Counted from the first letter of the stretch, positions 21,501 through 32,200 are shown. The stretch: 64,000 nucleotides of DNA from Pelecanus crispus (GCF_030463565.1 NC_134659.1:7696511-7760510); one strand, 5' to 3'. Numbers and translations are program-made. The notes: a model not told the origin generated them from the letters alone.

Positions 21501-24500
21501 GGGGGACGTGCCACCCCATACATGTGGTCCTGGGGGACATGGGGGACATGGACCCCTTGGCCAAGGTTTTGGGGGACATGGGGGACGTGCCACCCCATAC
21601 ATGGGGTCCTGGGGGACATGGGGGACATGCCACCCCATGGCCAAGGTTTTGGGGGACATGGGGGACGTGCCACCCCATACATGGGGTCCTGGGGGACGTG
21701 TCACCCCGTGCCCAAGGTTTTGGGGGCCGTGGGGGCCGTGCCACCCCACAGCTGGCATTACCGGCGACACGGGTGACAGGGGACATTGCCACCTCCCGGG
21801 CACGGTGCCGGTGGGTGCCGCGGGGGGAGCCAGGGCTGACGCTGGCCTTCCCTCCGCAGCCGGGAGGAAGAAGAGGAGGAGGAGGATGAGGACGGCGGGC
21901 GCTGGAGCCCCCCCGCGCGGTGCCCGGCTGGCGGAGGTGGTGCGGGAGGCCACGCGCCTGGCGGCAGAGCTGGAGCGGTGCCACCTGCCCCCCCCCCGGA
22001 CCCCCGCGCAGCCCCCGCAGCCCCCGCCGCGAGACCTTCGTGGTGAAGGACAGCCCGGTGCGGGCGCTGCTGCCCACCGTGGAGTCGCGGGGGGGAGCCC
22101 CCCACCCGGCCCCCCCGCCAAGCCCCGGGGGGTCCCCGCTGCCACCAACATCCCCGGCACCCGCAAGGTAGGTGACACCTCGGGGCCCGGTGCTCCCACA
22201 CCGGGACCCGCCAGCGCTGAAGCCCCCCCCCCCCCCCCTCAAACCCACCTTGGGGTGGGGGGCTGCGGGTGCCACCCTCGTGCCCCCAGGAGGGCACCGC
22301 GGCCCCCCCCGGCTGGGTGGGGGGCAGCCGGCGAGCGCTGGCCCTGTCCCCTCTGTCCCCAGGTCGCGCCCAGCTGTCACCCCCGCAGTGACGCCGAAGG
22401 GACCCCCCGGGGCCAGGGGGCCCCCCCCGAGCCGGGTGGGCGCCCCCCGGCCTTGCCCCCCCCAGGGGCGGGGGGCCGGCAGCCGGGGCAAGTCGGAGCC
22501 GCCGCGGGCAGGGACGGCAGGTACCGCGCGGCGGGGGGCACCGGCACTGGGACGGCTGGGGGTGGGCATCTCCTGGGGCAGGGGGCACCTGCGCCATGGG
22601 GCACCCAAAGCGTGGGGCGCCCACGCCGTGGGGCATCTGTGCCATGGGGTGTAGCCATGCCATGGGGCACCCGTGCCCTGGGGCACCCAAACCGTGGGGC
22701 ACCCATGCCATGGGGTGTAGCCATTCCATGGGGCACCTGCGCCATGGGGCACCCAAACCGTGGGGTGCCCACGCCATGGGGCACCCATGCCATGGGGCAC
22801 CCAAACCATGGGGCACCCACGCCATGGGGCATCTGTGCCATGGGGCACCCAAACCGTGGGGCACCCACACCATGGGGCATCTGTGCCATGGGGCACCCAA
22901 ACCGTGGGGCACCCACACCATGGGGCACCCGTGCCATGGGGCACCCAAACCGTGGGGCACCCACACCATGGGGCATCTGTGCCATGGGGCACCCAAACCA
23001 TGGGGCACCCATGCCATGGGGTGTAGTCACACCATGGGGCACCCGTGCCATGGGGCACCCAAAACCGTGGGGCACCCACACCATGGGGCATCTGTGCCAT
23101 GGGGCACCCAAATCGTGGGGCACCCATGCCATGGGGCATCTGTGCCATGGGGCACCCAAACCGTGGGGCACCCATGCCATGGGGTGTAGCCACACCATGG
23201 GGCACCCGTGCCATGGAGCACCCAAACCGTGGGGCACCCGTGCCATGGAGCACCCAAACCATGGGGCACCCATGCCATGGGGTGTAGCCATTCCATGGGG
23301 CACCTGTGCCATGGGGCACCCAAACCGTGGGGCGCCCACACCATGGGGCACCCATGCCATGGGGCACCCAAACCGTGGGGCACCCATGCCATGGAGCATC
23401 TGTGCCATGGGGCACCAAAACCGTGGGGTGTACCTGCCCCATGGGGCGCCCAAACCATGGGGCGCCCATGCCATGGGGTGTAGCCACGCTATGGGGCACC
23501 CATGTCATGGGGCATCCAAACCATGGAGCACCCGTGCCATGGGGCGCCCAAACCATGGGGCGCCCATGCCATGGGGTGTAGCCATGCTATGGGGCACCCA
23601 TGCCATGGGGAACCCAAACTGTGCGGCACCCAAACCATGGGGCACCCAAACCATGGGGTGTACCCATGCCATGGGGCACCCAAACCATGGGGTGTACCCA
23701 TGCCATGGGGCACCCAAACTGTGGGGTACCCAAACCATGGGGCACCCAAACTGTGGGGTACCCAAGCCATGGGGCACCCAAACCATGGGGTGTACCCATG
23801 CCATGGGGCACCCAAACTGTGGGGTACCCATGCCATGGGGCACCCAAACCATGGGGTGTACCCATGCCATGGGGCACCCAAACTGTGGGGTACCCAAACC
23901 ATGGGGCACCCAAACTGTGGGGTACCCAAGCCATGGGGCACCCAAACCATGGGGTGTACCCATGCCATGGGGCACCCAAACTGTGGGGTACCCATGCCAT
24001 GGGGCACCCAAACCATGGGGTGTACCCATGCCATGGGGCACCCAAACTGTGGGGTACCCAAACCATGGGGCACCCAAACTGTGGGGTACCCAAGCCATGG
24101 GGCACCCAAACCATGGGGTGTACCCATGCCATGGGGCACCCAAACTGTGGGGTACCCATGCCATGGGGCACCCAAACCATGGGGTGTACCCATGCCATGG
24201 GGCACCCAAACTGTGGGGTACCCAAACCATGGGGCGCCCAAACCATGGGGTGTACCCACCCGAACTGTGGGGTACCCAAACCATGGGGCACCCAAGCCAT
24301 GGGGTGTACCCATGCCATGGGGTGCCCAAACTGTGGGGTGTACCCATGCCATGGGGCACCCAAGCCATGGGGCACCCAAACCGTGGGGTGTACCCACGCC
24401 ATGGGGCACCCATGCCATGGGGCACCCAAACCGTGGGGTGTACCCACGCCATGGGGCACCCATGCCATGGGGCACCCAAACCGTGGGGTGTACCCACGCC

Positions 24501-25199
24501 ATGGGGCACCCATGCCATGGGGCACCCAAACCGTGGGGTGTACCCGCACCATGGGGCACCCGTGCCATGGGGCACCCGAACTGTGGGGCGCCCGCGCCAT
24601 GGGGCACCCAAACCGTGGGGTGTACCCATGCCATGGGGCACCCGCGCCATGGGGCACCCGCGCCATGGGGCCGCCGGGCGGCCAAGCCCCCCCGGAGCTC
24701 CAGCCCCCCGGGGCCCAGCGGGTGCCCAGGCCGCCCCGAGCCCCGCCGTGGGGTGCGGGGTGGGGGTCAGGGTGCCCCCGCCGCGCCCCCCAGGCCCCGC
24801 TCTCTCCCCAGGCCGGCCGAAGGCGAGGGGGGGGGGGCTGCCCCCTGCCCCCCCGCCGCCCCCCAGCCCCGCGCCAGGGCCAGCGCCGCCCCCGGCCCCT
24901 CCGGCCGCCCCCCCCCCAGCGCCATCCCCAGGGCCCCCGGCCGGAGCCCGGCGGGGGGGGGCAGCACCGGGTGGGGGGGCCCCCGCGCCCCAAGGTAAGG
25001 CTGGGTGCTGGGGGGGGGGGGACAGGGGGTTGCCCCCCTCCCCCCCCGTGCCTCAGTTTCCCCATCTCCCCCCCCCCCCCCGTCCCCTGCAGGTGCGGGG
25101 GCGGCCCCCCCGGCCGCTGGCTCGGGGTGCAAACCGGGGCCCCCCCCCAGCCGCCTCCGGCCCCCCCGGAAGACGGCGGTGAGCAGCACCCCGAGGTGA
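15563..25199 (+). CDS. PSRC1: PSRC1 (DDA3), proline/serine-rich coiled-coil spindle protein
   Basis: Microtubule-associated mitotic protein that recruits the depolymerase Kif2a and shapes spindle dynamics; p53-responsive in mammals. Coding exons on the plus strand are 15563-15578, 15665-15722, 21860-22167, 22363-22520, a weak one near 24683-24748, 24812-24994 and 25093-25199. Hallmarks of the family: DVRFVTEESFDFG, LSPSDSREEEE, the helix RLAEVVREATRLAAELERC, ETFVVKDSPVRALLPTVESR, PPPSAIPRAPGRSP and the C-terminus LRPPRKTAVSSTPR. The reading frame is interrupted at C7 (21908-21914), C10 (21988-21997) and C9 (25140-25148); each needs one base fewer or more to join conserved blocks. Part of the middle of the mammalian protein was not found. 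Most likely a working gene with consensus errors, since splice sites and motifs are intact. It lies tail-to-tail with CELSR2, as in human. Confidence 0.88.
15665..15722 (+). CDS. PSRC1: PSRC1 coding exon 2
   Basis: Flanked by CCCCCCCAG and GTGAGG. Encodes DVRFVTEESFDFGFLSPSD plus two bases of Ser, the most conserved N-terminal block of the family. Intact. Confidence 0.92.
15740..16620. repeat. Degenerate CCATGGCCAAGG minisatellite (PSRC1 intron 2, left)
   Basis: Diverged units with GCCACCCCATGGCCAAGG and CTGGCATCATGGGGGAC. They are the same family, in the same orientation on the plus strand, as 5,401-6,380 in PPIL1 intron 3. Confidence 0.85.
16621..21720. repeat. 79-bp VNTR, about 64 copies, filling PSRC1 intron 2
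   Basis: Units of 79-80 bp contain CCCCATACATGTGGTCCTGG, GGACATGGGGGACATGG and GGCCAAGGTTTTGGGGG. Copies differ only by a few alternating variants (ACCCCTTGG, ATCCCGTGG, CCACCCCATGG; TGTGG or TGGGG). Since 79 is not a multiple of three, all three forward frames stay open across several units and then change phase, giving 1,400-2,800 codon artefacts. Confidence 0.94.
21860..22167 (+). CDS. PSRC1: PSRC1 coding exon 3 (coiled-coil and ETFVVKDSPVR block)
   Basis: Acceptor CCTCCGCAG, donor CGCAAG|GTAGGT. In order it encodes an acidic run SREEEEEEDEDGG, then RLAEVVREATRLAAELERC (amphipathic helix), then ETFVVKDSPVRALLPTVESR. These three conserved blocks lie in three different frames, separated by C7 at 21908-21914 and C10 at 21988-21997; removing one C from each makes them collinear. 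That fits two homopolymer errors. Confidence 0.88.
22168..22362 (+). other. PSRC1: PSRC1 intron 3 (195 bp)
   Basis: GTAGGT donor and CTGTCCCCAG acceptor with C-rich tract; one of the few introns without a tandem array. Confidence 0.8.
22363..22520 (+). CDS. PSRC1: PSRC1 coding exon 4 (basic, Pro-rich)
   Basis: In frame with exon 3 (split Arg codon AG|G). Encodes SRPAVTPAVTPKGPP, then Gly/Pro/Arg-rich sequence with SRGKSEPPRAGTAG, and ends before GTACCG. It corresponds to the basic region before the PVRGRAGPSG part of mammalian PSRC1. No frame problem. Confidence 0.8.
22580..24670. repeat. CATGGGGCACCCAAACC minisatellite in PSRC1 intron 4
   Basis: A 16-17 bp unit CATGGGGCACCCAAACC alternates with CGTGGGGCACCCATGC and, in the right half, CATGGGGTGTACCCATGC, forming 32-bp and longer blocks. 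A block of about 180 bp is repeated nearly exactly three times around 23,700-24,200. It runs up to the edge of the next inferred exon. Confidence 0.92.
24683..24748 (+). CDS. PSRC1: Possible PSRC1 coding exon 5
   Basis: If the acceptor is GGCCAAG|CC, the frame from exon 4 continues APPELQPPGAQRVPRPPRAP and closes at TGG-G|GTGCGG. QRVPRPPRA resembles the mammalian QRLPRPQGA segment. The acceptor has no pyrimidine tract and abuts the minisatellite, so the border is weak. Confidence 0.4.
24812..24994 (+). CDS. PSRC1: PSRC1 coding exon 6
   Basis: Acceptor TCTCTCCCCAG and donor CCCCAAG|GTAAGG are both strong. One frame carries PPPSAIPRAPGRSP, matching the conserved IPSAIPRP block of PSRC1. Reaching it from the exon start requires a frame change, probably at the ten-G run near 24827. 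Confidence 0.7.
25093..25199 (+). CDS. PSRC1: PSRC1 last coding exon
   Basis: Acceptor CCCCTGCAG at 25084-25092. The end reads SRLRPPRKTAVSSTPR then TGA at 25197-25199, matching the family C-terminus NLQPPRKVAVPGPTR. The first part, RPPRPLARGANRG, aligns in another frame; the change falls in C9 at 25140-25148. Confidence 0.8.
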
Positions 25200-25374
25200 C
25201 CCCCACCCACACCCCCCCACCCCACCGAGGGGCTCGGGGTGCCCGGACCCCCCCCCGTCCTGCTGCGCGGTGCGGGGGGGGGGAAGGGGGAAACTGAGGC
25301 ACGGCGGGGGGGGGGGGGGGGGGGGCAGAACTGGGCCCCCCCCGGACGAGGCGGAGGCGTGGGTTGGGTTTTGC

Positions 25375-25380
25375 TTTAAT
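25375..25380 (-). terminator. CELSR2: Candidate CELSR2 polyadenylation signal (ATTAAA)
   Basis: TTTAAT on the plus strand, about 870 bases downstream of the CELSR2 stop in one of the only A/T-containing stretches. No AATAAA was seen on the minus strand between the stop and this point. Confidence 0.45.
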
Positions 25381-25389
25381 TACAAAAGC

Positions 25390-25397
25390 TGACGTCA
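25390..25397. promoter_or_regulatory. Palindromic CRE (TGACGTCA)
   Basis: A perfect cAMP-response element palindrome in the shared 3' region of PSRC1 and CELSR2. Position in a 3' UTR makes a role uncertain. Confidence 0.4.
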
Positions 25398-25697
25398 GCA
25401 TAGGAAACACCCCACCCCCAACACCCAGGGGTCCCCCCCCAACCCCCCCCCCCCCCCCCCCCCCAGGTGCCACCCACCCATGGGTGCCACCGCCTGAGCC
25501 TCCCCTCCCCCCCCCCCCCCCCCGGGGCAGGCAAAGTATTGGGGGGGGGCCAGACACCCCTGCACCCCCCAGCTACCCCCTCCCCCCTCCCTGTGCCCCC
25601 CTGCCCCCACCTCGGGGGGGTTGGCACCGGGGGGGGGGGAGGGGGGGGGGCGAGATGTCCCTTGGTTTTGTATTTTTCACGGATATTTTTTTTTTTA

Positions 25698-25703
25698 AAT
25701 AAA
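25698..25703 (+). terminator. PSRC1: PSRC1 polyadenylation signal (AATAAA)
   Basis: TTTTTTAAATAAAACCC, about 500 bases after the PSRC1 stop, followed by GT-rich sequence (GGTGATGTTGTGGG) expected of a downstream element. Confidence 0.75.
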
Positions 25704-26250
25704 ACCCTCCACCGGGCGCGGGGGCTGGGGTGATGTTGTGGGGGGGGGAGGGCGCAGGGTGGGGGGCACCCAATGCCACCCCCCCCCAGTGCCAATTGGG
25801 GGGGGGGGGGGCACGACAAATCCCTGCCAGGAGCCAAAGTGCAAGGGGGGGGGGGGGGGGGGGGGCTCTGTACCCCCCTCCTGGTGCCCCCTCCCATCCT
25901 GCTGCCACCCCCCGTCCCGGTGTCCCCCCCCCGGTGTCCCCCCCCCGGTGTCCCCCCCCCCCGGTGTCCCTGGCGCGGTGGCAGGGGCGGGGGGTGCCCG
26001 CCGGGTCCCGTTAGATGGAGGTCTCCTCGCTCCTGGGGGGGGGACAGACAGATGGACGGGGGGGGGGGGGGGTGGGCACAAAGGGGGGGGGGGGGGGTAA
26101 AAAAAACAAGACAGACGGATGCGTGATCGGGGGGCGAGGCGGGTGCCAGGGTGCCCTCCGCGCCCGCAGCACCCAGCGCTCGCCCGGATGGGGGGGGGGG
26201 GGGGAGGGGGAGATGGAGGGGGTGGGGGGGGCAGGAGCCCCCCCGGCGGT
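25704..26250 (-). other. CELSR2: CELSR2 3' UTR with G/C homopolymers
   Basis: Non-coding stretch after the CELSR2 stop, dense in runs of 8-17 G on the plus strand (C-rich in the transcript). No other gene seen. It probably continues left to about 25,355. Confidence 0.5.
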
Positions 26251-26278
26251 TTAATGGAGAAAATTAAAAAACAGAAAT
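26251..26278 (-). CDS. CELSR2: CELSR2 last coding exon (FLFFNFLH stop)
   Basis: A 28-base coding piece after CCGCCCAG: completes Glu, then FLFFNFLH and TAA. This hydrophobic end is the signature C-terminus of CELSR2. The stop codon lies inside ATTAAA on the gene strand. Confidence 0.95.
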
Positions 26279-29200
26279 CTGGGCGGGGGGGGGCGGGGGA
26301 GGAGAGAAGAGGGAGGGTTAGTGCCCGCGGGCAGGGCCCCCCGCACCCCGTCATGCCCCCCCCCCGGCCCCCGTGGGCACCCCAGCACCCAACAGGCACC
26401 CAATGGGCACCCCAGCACCCAATGGGAACTCAACCAGCACCCAATGGGCACCCAACGAGCACCCCATGGGCACCCCAATACCCAGCGGGCACTCAATGGA
26501 CAGCCAACAGGCACCCAACGGGCACTGTTAGACCTGATGGGCACCCAATGGGCACCCCAGCACCCAACGCGCACCCAACGGGCACCCCAGCACCCAACGG
26601 GCACCCAATGGGCACCCCAGCACCCAATGGGCACCCAATGGGCACCCCAGAACCCAATGGGCACCCAACGAGCACCCCATGGGCACCCCAATACCCAGCG
26701 GGCACTCAATGGACAGCCAACAGGCACCCAACAGGCACTGTTAGACCTGATGGGCACCCAATGGGCACCCCAGCACCCAACGCGCACCCCAGCACCCAAC
26801 GGGCACCCAATGGGCACCCCAGAACCCAATGGGCACCCAACGAGCACCCCAATACCCAGCGGGCACTCAATGGACAGCCAACGGGCACCCAACGGGCACT
26901 GTTAGACCTGATGGGCACCCAATGGGCACCCCAGCACCCAACGCGCACCCAACAGGCACCCCAGCACCCAACGCGCACCCAACGGGCACCCCAGCACCCA
27001 ATGGGCACCCAATGGGCACCCCAGAACCCAATGGGCACCCAACGAGCACCCCATGGGCACCCCAATACCCAGCGGGCACTCAATGGACAGCCAACAGGCA
27101 CCCAACAGGCACTGTTAGACCTGATGGGCACCCAATGGGCACCCCAGCACCCAACGCGCACCCCAGCACCCAACGGGCACCCAATGGGCACCCCAGAACC
27201 CAATGGGCACCCAACGAGCACCCCATGGGCACCCCAATACCCAGCGGGCACTCAATGGACAGCCAACGGGCACCCAACGGCACTGTTAGACCTGATGGGC
27301 ACCCAATGGGCACCCCAGCACCCAACGCGCACCCAACGGGCACCCCAGCACCCAACGGGCACCCAATGGGCACCCCAGAACCCAATGGGCACCCAACGAG
27401 CACCCCATGGGCACCCCAATACCCAGCGGGCACTCAATGGACAGCCAACGGGCACCCAACGGGCACTGTTAGACCTGATGGGCACCCAACGGGCACCCTC
27501 ACACCCAGTGAGCACCCAACGGGCACCCTGACACCCAAGGGGCACCCTCAACCCACTGCGCACCCCTACACCCAATGGACATCCTCAAACCCAGCGGGCA
27601 CCCTTGCATGTGATGGGCATCCAAAAAGCACCCAGTGGGCACCCAGTTGGAACCTGGGCACCCAACTGGAACCCGGGCACCCTACGGAAACCCAACAGCC
27701 CCCCTTGCACCCAAGGGGTGCCCAGTGAGAACCCTGGTACCTAACAGGGGCCCAACGGGCACCCCTGCACTTGATGGGTGCCCTTGCGCCCAATGGGCAC
27801 CCAACAGGAACCCTGGCACCTGATGGGTGCTCAATGGGCACTCTTGCACCCATCAGCCACCCTTGCACCTGATGAGCACCCAACAGCCACCTCAAACCCA
27901 GTGTGCACCCTGGCACCCAATGGGCACCCAAAAGTCACCCTAGCACCCAATGGGCACCCAACAGGCACCTCAAGCCCAGTGTGCAGCCTAGCACCCAATG
28001 GACACCCGAGAGGAACCCTGGCACCTGATGGGCACCCAACAACCACCCTGGCACCTGATCGTCACCCAGTGGGAACCCTGGCACCCAATTGTCACCCAAT
28101 GGGAACCCTGGCACCCGATGGGCACCCAATGTGCACCCTAGAACCCAAAGGTCACCTGAGGGGAACCCTGGCACCCGATGGGCACGCAACAGCCACCCTG
28201 GCACCCAAAGGTCACCCAATGGGAACCTGGCACCCGATGGGCACCCAACAGGCACCTCAAACCCAGTGTGCACCCTAGCACCCAATGGTCACCCAAGAAT
28301 CACCCTAGCACCCAATGGGCACCCAACAGCCACACTTGCACCCAATGGGCACCCAACAGACACCCTCAAACCCAATGTGTACCCTAGCACCCAATGGTCA
28401 CCGAGGGGAACCCTGGCACCTGATGGGCACCCAACAGGCACCCTGGCACCTGATCGTCACCCAATGAGAACCCTGGCACCCAATGGGCACCCAATGTGCA
28501 CCCTGGCACCCAATGGTCACCTGAGGGGAACCCGATGGGCACCCAACAACCACCCTGGCACCTGATCATCACCCAATGGGAACCCTGGCACCCAATGGTC
28601 ACCTGAGGGGAACCCTGGCACCTGATGGGCACCCAACAACCACCCCAGCACCTGATCGTCACCCAATGGGAACCCTGGCACCCGATGGGCACCCAAGAGT
28701 CACCCTAGCACCCGATGGGCACCCAACAGGCACCCTCAAACCCAATGTGCACCTGAGAGGAACCCTGGCACCCGATGGGCACCCAACAGCCACCCTGGCA
28801 CCTGATCGTCACCCAATGGGAACCCTGGCACCCAATGGGCACCCAATGGGAAGCCTGGCACCTGATGGGCACCCAATAACCACCCTGGCACCCAATGGTC
28901 ACCCGAGGGGAACCCTGGCACCCGATGGGCACCCAATGTGCACCCTGGCACCCGATGGGCACCCAACAACCGCCCTGGCACCTGATCGTCACCCAATGTG
29001 CACCCTGGCACCCGATGGGCACCCAATGCGCACCCTGGCACCCAATGGGCACCCAATGCGCACCCTGGCACCCAGTGGTCACCTGAGGGGAACCCTGGCA
29101 CCCGATGGGCACCCAACAGCCGCCCTGGCACCCAATGGGCACCCAATGGGAACCCTGGCACCCGATGGGCACCCAACAGCCGCCCTGGCACCCAATGGGC

Positions 29201-32200
29201 ACCCAATGCGCACCCTGGCACCTAATGGTCACCTGAGGGGAACCCTGGCACCCGATGGGCACCCAACAACCGCCCTGGCACCTGATCGTCACCCAATGTG
29301 CACCCTGGCACCCGATGGGCACCCAATGGGAACCCTGGCACCCGATGGGCACCCAACAGCCGCCCTGGCACCTGATCGTCACCCAATGCGCACCCTGGCA
29401 CCCGATGGGCACCCAATGGGAACCCTGGCACCCGATGGGCACCCAGGAACCCTGGCACCCGATGGGCACCCAACAACCGCCCTGGCACCTGATCGTCACC
29501 CAATGTGCACCCTGGCACCCGATGGGCACCCAATGGGAACCCTGGCACCCGATGGGCACCCAACAGCCGCCCTGGCACCTGATCGTCACCCAATGTGCAC
29601 CCTGGCACCCGATGGGCACCCAATGTGCACCCTGGCACCCGATGGGCACCCAACAGCCGCCCTGGCACCCAATGGGCACCCAATGGGAACCCTGGCACCC
29701 AATGTGCACCCAATGCGCACCCTGGCACCCAGTGGTCACCTGAGGGGAACCCTGGCACCCGACGGGCACCCAACAGCCGCCCTGGCACCCAGCGGGCACC
29801 CGTCGGGCACTCACTCGGAGCCGGAGGAGTCCTCGTCCACGGTGCCCGCCTTGATGCTCATGGCGATGGGGGCGACGCCGCTGAGCTGCTCCTGCAGGCT
29901 CTGCCGGGGGCGGGGGGCCGCGGTGCCCCCCACCCTGCTGCCCTCGCTGCCCGAGGAGGCGGGGGGGCGGCGGGGGGGGCCCGAGGCGCTGGGTGCTGCC
30001 CCGCTCGCTGATGGGTGCCAGGCACTTCTTCTTCAGGATGCCTGCAAGGGCGGGGGGGGGGGGGGGCATCACCCAGGGTTTGGGGGTCCCCCCCAGCCTT
30101 GAGGTGCCGCCCCCCCCCCACCCGTCGACACCCGCGTGGGTGCAGGGCACCCCGTACCTTTCTGGGGGTGGGGCAGCAGCGGGGGGGGCCCTGGGGAGCC
30201 CCTCGCCGTTGAGGCGGGGGGGGTCGCCCCGGGGGGGGTCCCTCGCCCCCCGCCGGCTCCACGCGCAGGGGCTCGCTGCCCCCCGCGCCCTCGCTCTCGC
30301 TGGTCACGAACTCGCCCGGCCAGTACGGCTGGGCCGGGGGGCACCGGGCCGTCACCTGCGGGTGGGGGGCTGCTGGGACCGGAGGGCCAGGGACCCCCAT
30401 GCACACTGGGGGCCCCCCATCAGCACCCTGGACATGGTGAGGGACCCCCAACCCCACTGGGTGCCCCCCATCAGCACCCTGGACATGGTGAGGGACCCCC
30501 AACCCCCACTGGGTGCCCCCCATCAGCACCCTGGACATGGTGAGGGACCCCCCAAACCCATTGGGTGCCCCCCATCGGCACCCTGGACATGGTGAGGGAC
30601 CCCCCCCAACCCCCCCAACCCCACTGGGTGCCCCCCATCAGCACCCTGGACATGGTGAGGGACCCCCCAACCCCACTGGGTGCCCCCCATCAGCACCCTG
30701 GACATGGTGAGGGACCCCCCAAACCCATTGGGTGCCCCCCATCAGCACCCTGGACATGGTGAGGGACCCCCCAAACCCATTGGGTGCCCCCCCATCAGCA
30801 CGCTGGACATGGTGAGGGACCCCCAACCCCACTGGGGGCCCCCCATCAGCACCCTGGACATGGTGAGGGACCCCCCCCAACCCCCCCAACCCCACTGGGT
30901 GCCCCCCATTGGCACCCTGGACATGGTGAGGGACCCCCAACCCCACTGGGTGCCCCCCACCCACATACAGACAGGGCAAGAGACCCCTCCTAACCCCACC
31001 GGGTGCCCCTCCTTGCACCCCAGAGAGAGCAAGGGACCCCCCATCCCCACTGGGTGCCCCCCCCCGGTACCCTGGACAGGGTGAGGGACCCCCCCAATCC
31101 CCACTGGGTGCCCCCCATCGGCACCCTGGACATGGTGAGGGACCCCCAACCCCACTGGGTGCCCCCCACCCACATACAGAAAAGGCAAGAGACCCCTCCT
31201 AACCCCACCGGGTGCCCCTCCTTGCACCCCAGAGAGAGCAAGGGACCCCCCCATGCCCACTGGGTGCCCCCCCCGGTACCCTGGACAGGGTGAGGGACCC
31301 CCCCCAACCCCACTGGGTGCCCCCCATCGGCACCCTGGACATGGTGAGGGACCCCCCCCAACCCCACTGGGTGCCCCCCACCCACATACAGACAGGGCAA
31401 GAGACCCCTCCCAAACCCACTGGGTGCCCCTCCTTGCACCCCAGAGAGAGCAGGGGACCCCCCATCCCCACTGGGTGCCCCCCATCAGCACCCCAGACCG
31501 GGTGAGGGACCCCCAACCCCACTGGGTGCCCCCCCACCCACATACAGACAAGGCAACAGACCCCTCCTAACCCCACCGGGTGCCCCTCCTTGCACCCCAG
31601 AGAGAGCAAGGGACCCCCCCATCCCCACTGGGTGCCCCCCCTGGTACCCTGGACATGGTGAGGGACCCCCCCAAACCCATTGGGTGCCCCCATTGGCACC
31701 CCAGACTGGGTGAGAGACCCCCCAATCCCACTGGGTGCCCCCCCACCCACATACAGACAGGGCAAGAGACCCCTCCCACCCCCAGCGGGTGCCCCCCATC
31801 GGCACCCAAACCAGGCCGAGGGACCCCCCTCCCCCGCAGCGGGTGCCCCCCGGGGTGGCGTTACCGGGGGGGCCCCGGGGGGGGCCCGGGCAGGGCGTCC
31901 CAGCCGGCGGCGGGGGTCTCGTCCTCGCTCTCGGAGGAGCGCGTGGAGCCGTAGGAGCCGCTGCCGTCGTCCTCCAGCGAGAGGTCACTGTCCGAGTCCG
32001 TGTCCTGCTCTGCTGGGGTGCCAGGGCAGGGGGTGCCAGGGCAGGGGGTGCCAGGGGGCACCACCCCCCCCTCCCCAGGAGCAGCAGCAGCACCCGGGCT
32101 GAGGCCGGGCGCGCTCGTTGCACGCGCTGGGGCCTTACCCTCGGCTTGGTCCTGGGCGTCGAGGAAAAGCCCCCCGGGCTCGGCCAGCGCCCGCTGCCCC

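Larger units (their letters stand above)
25200..25720 (+). other. PSRC1: PSRC1 3' UTR
   Basis: From the stop to just past AATAAA. It contains extreme C and G homopolymers (for example about 25 C near 25442-25466) and overlaps, on the opposite strand, the inferred end of CELSR2. Confidence 0.6.

Noticed and set aside
16594-25182. 2,862-codon plus-strand frame
   Set aside because: Runs through the 79-bp VNTR, PSRC1 exons out of frame and another array; no single protein. Only its PSRC1 exon pieces are real.
13205-30355. PPIL1, PSRC1 or CELSR2 as processed or decayed pseudogenes
   Set aside because: Introns are present, splice sites are intact, conserved motifs and synteny are retained, and the frame breaks fall mainly in G/C homopolymers; consensus error is simpler.
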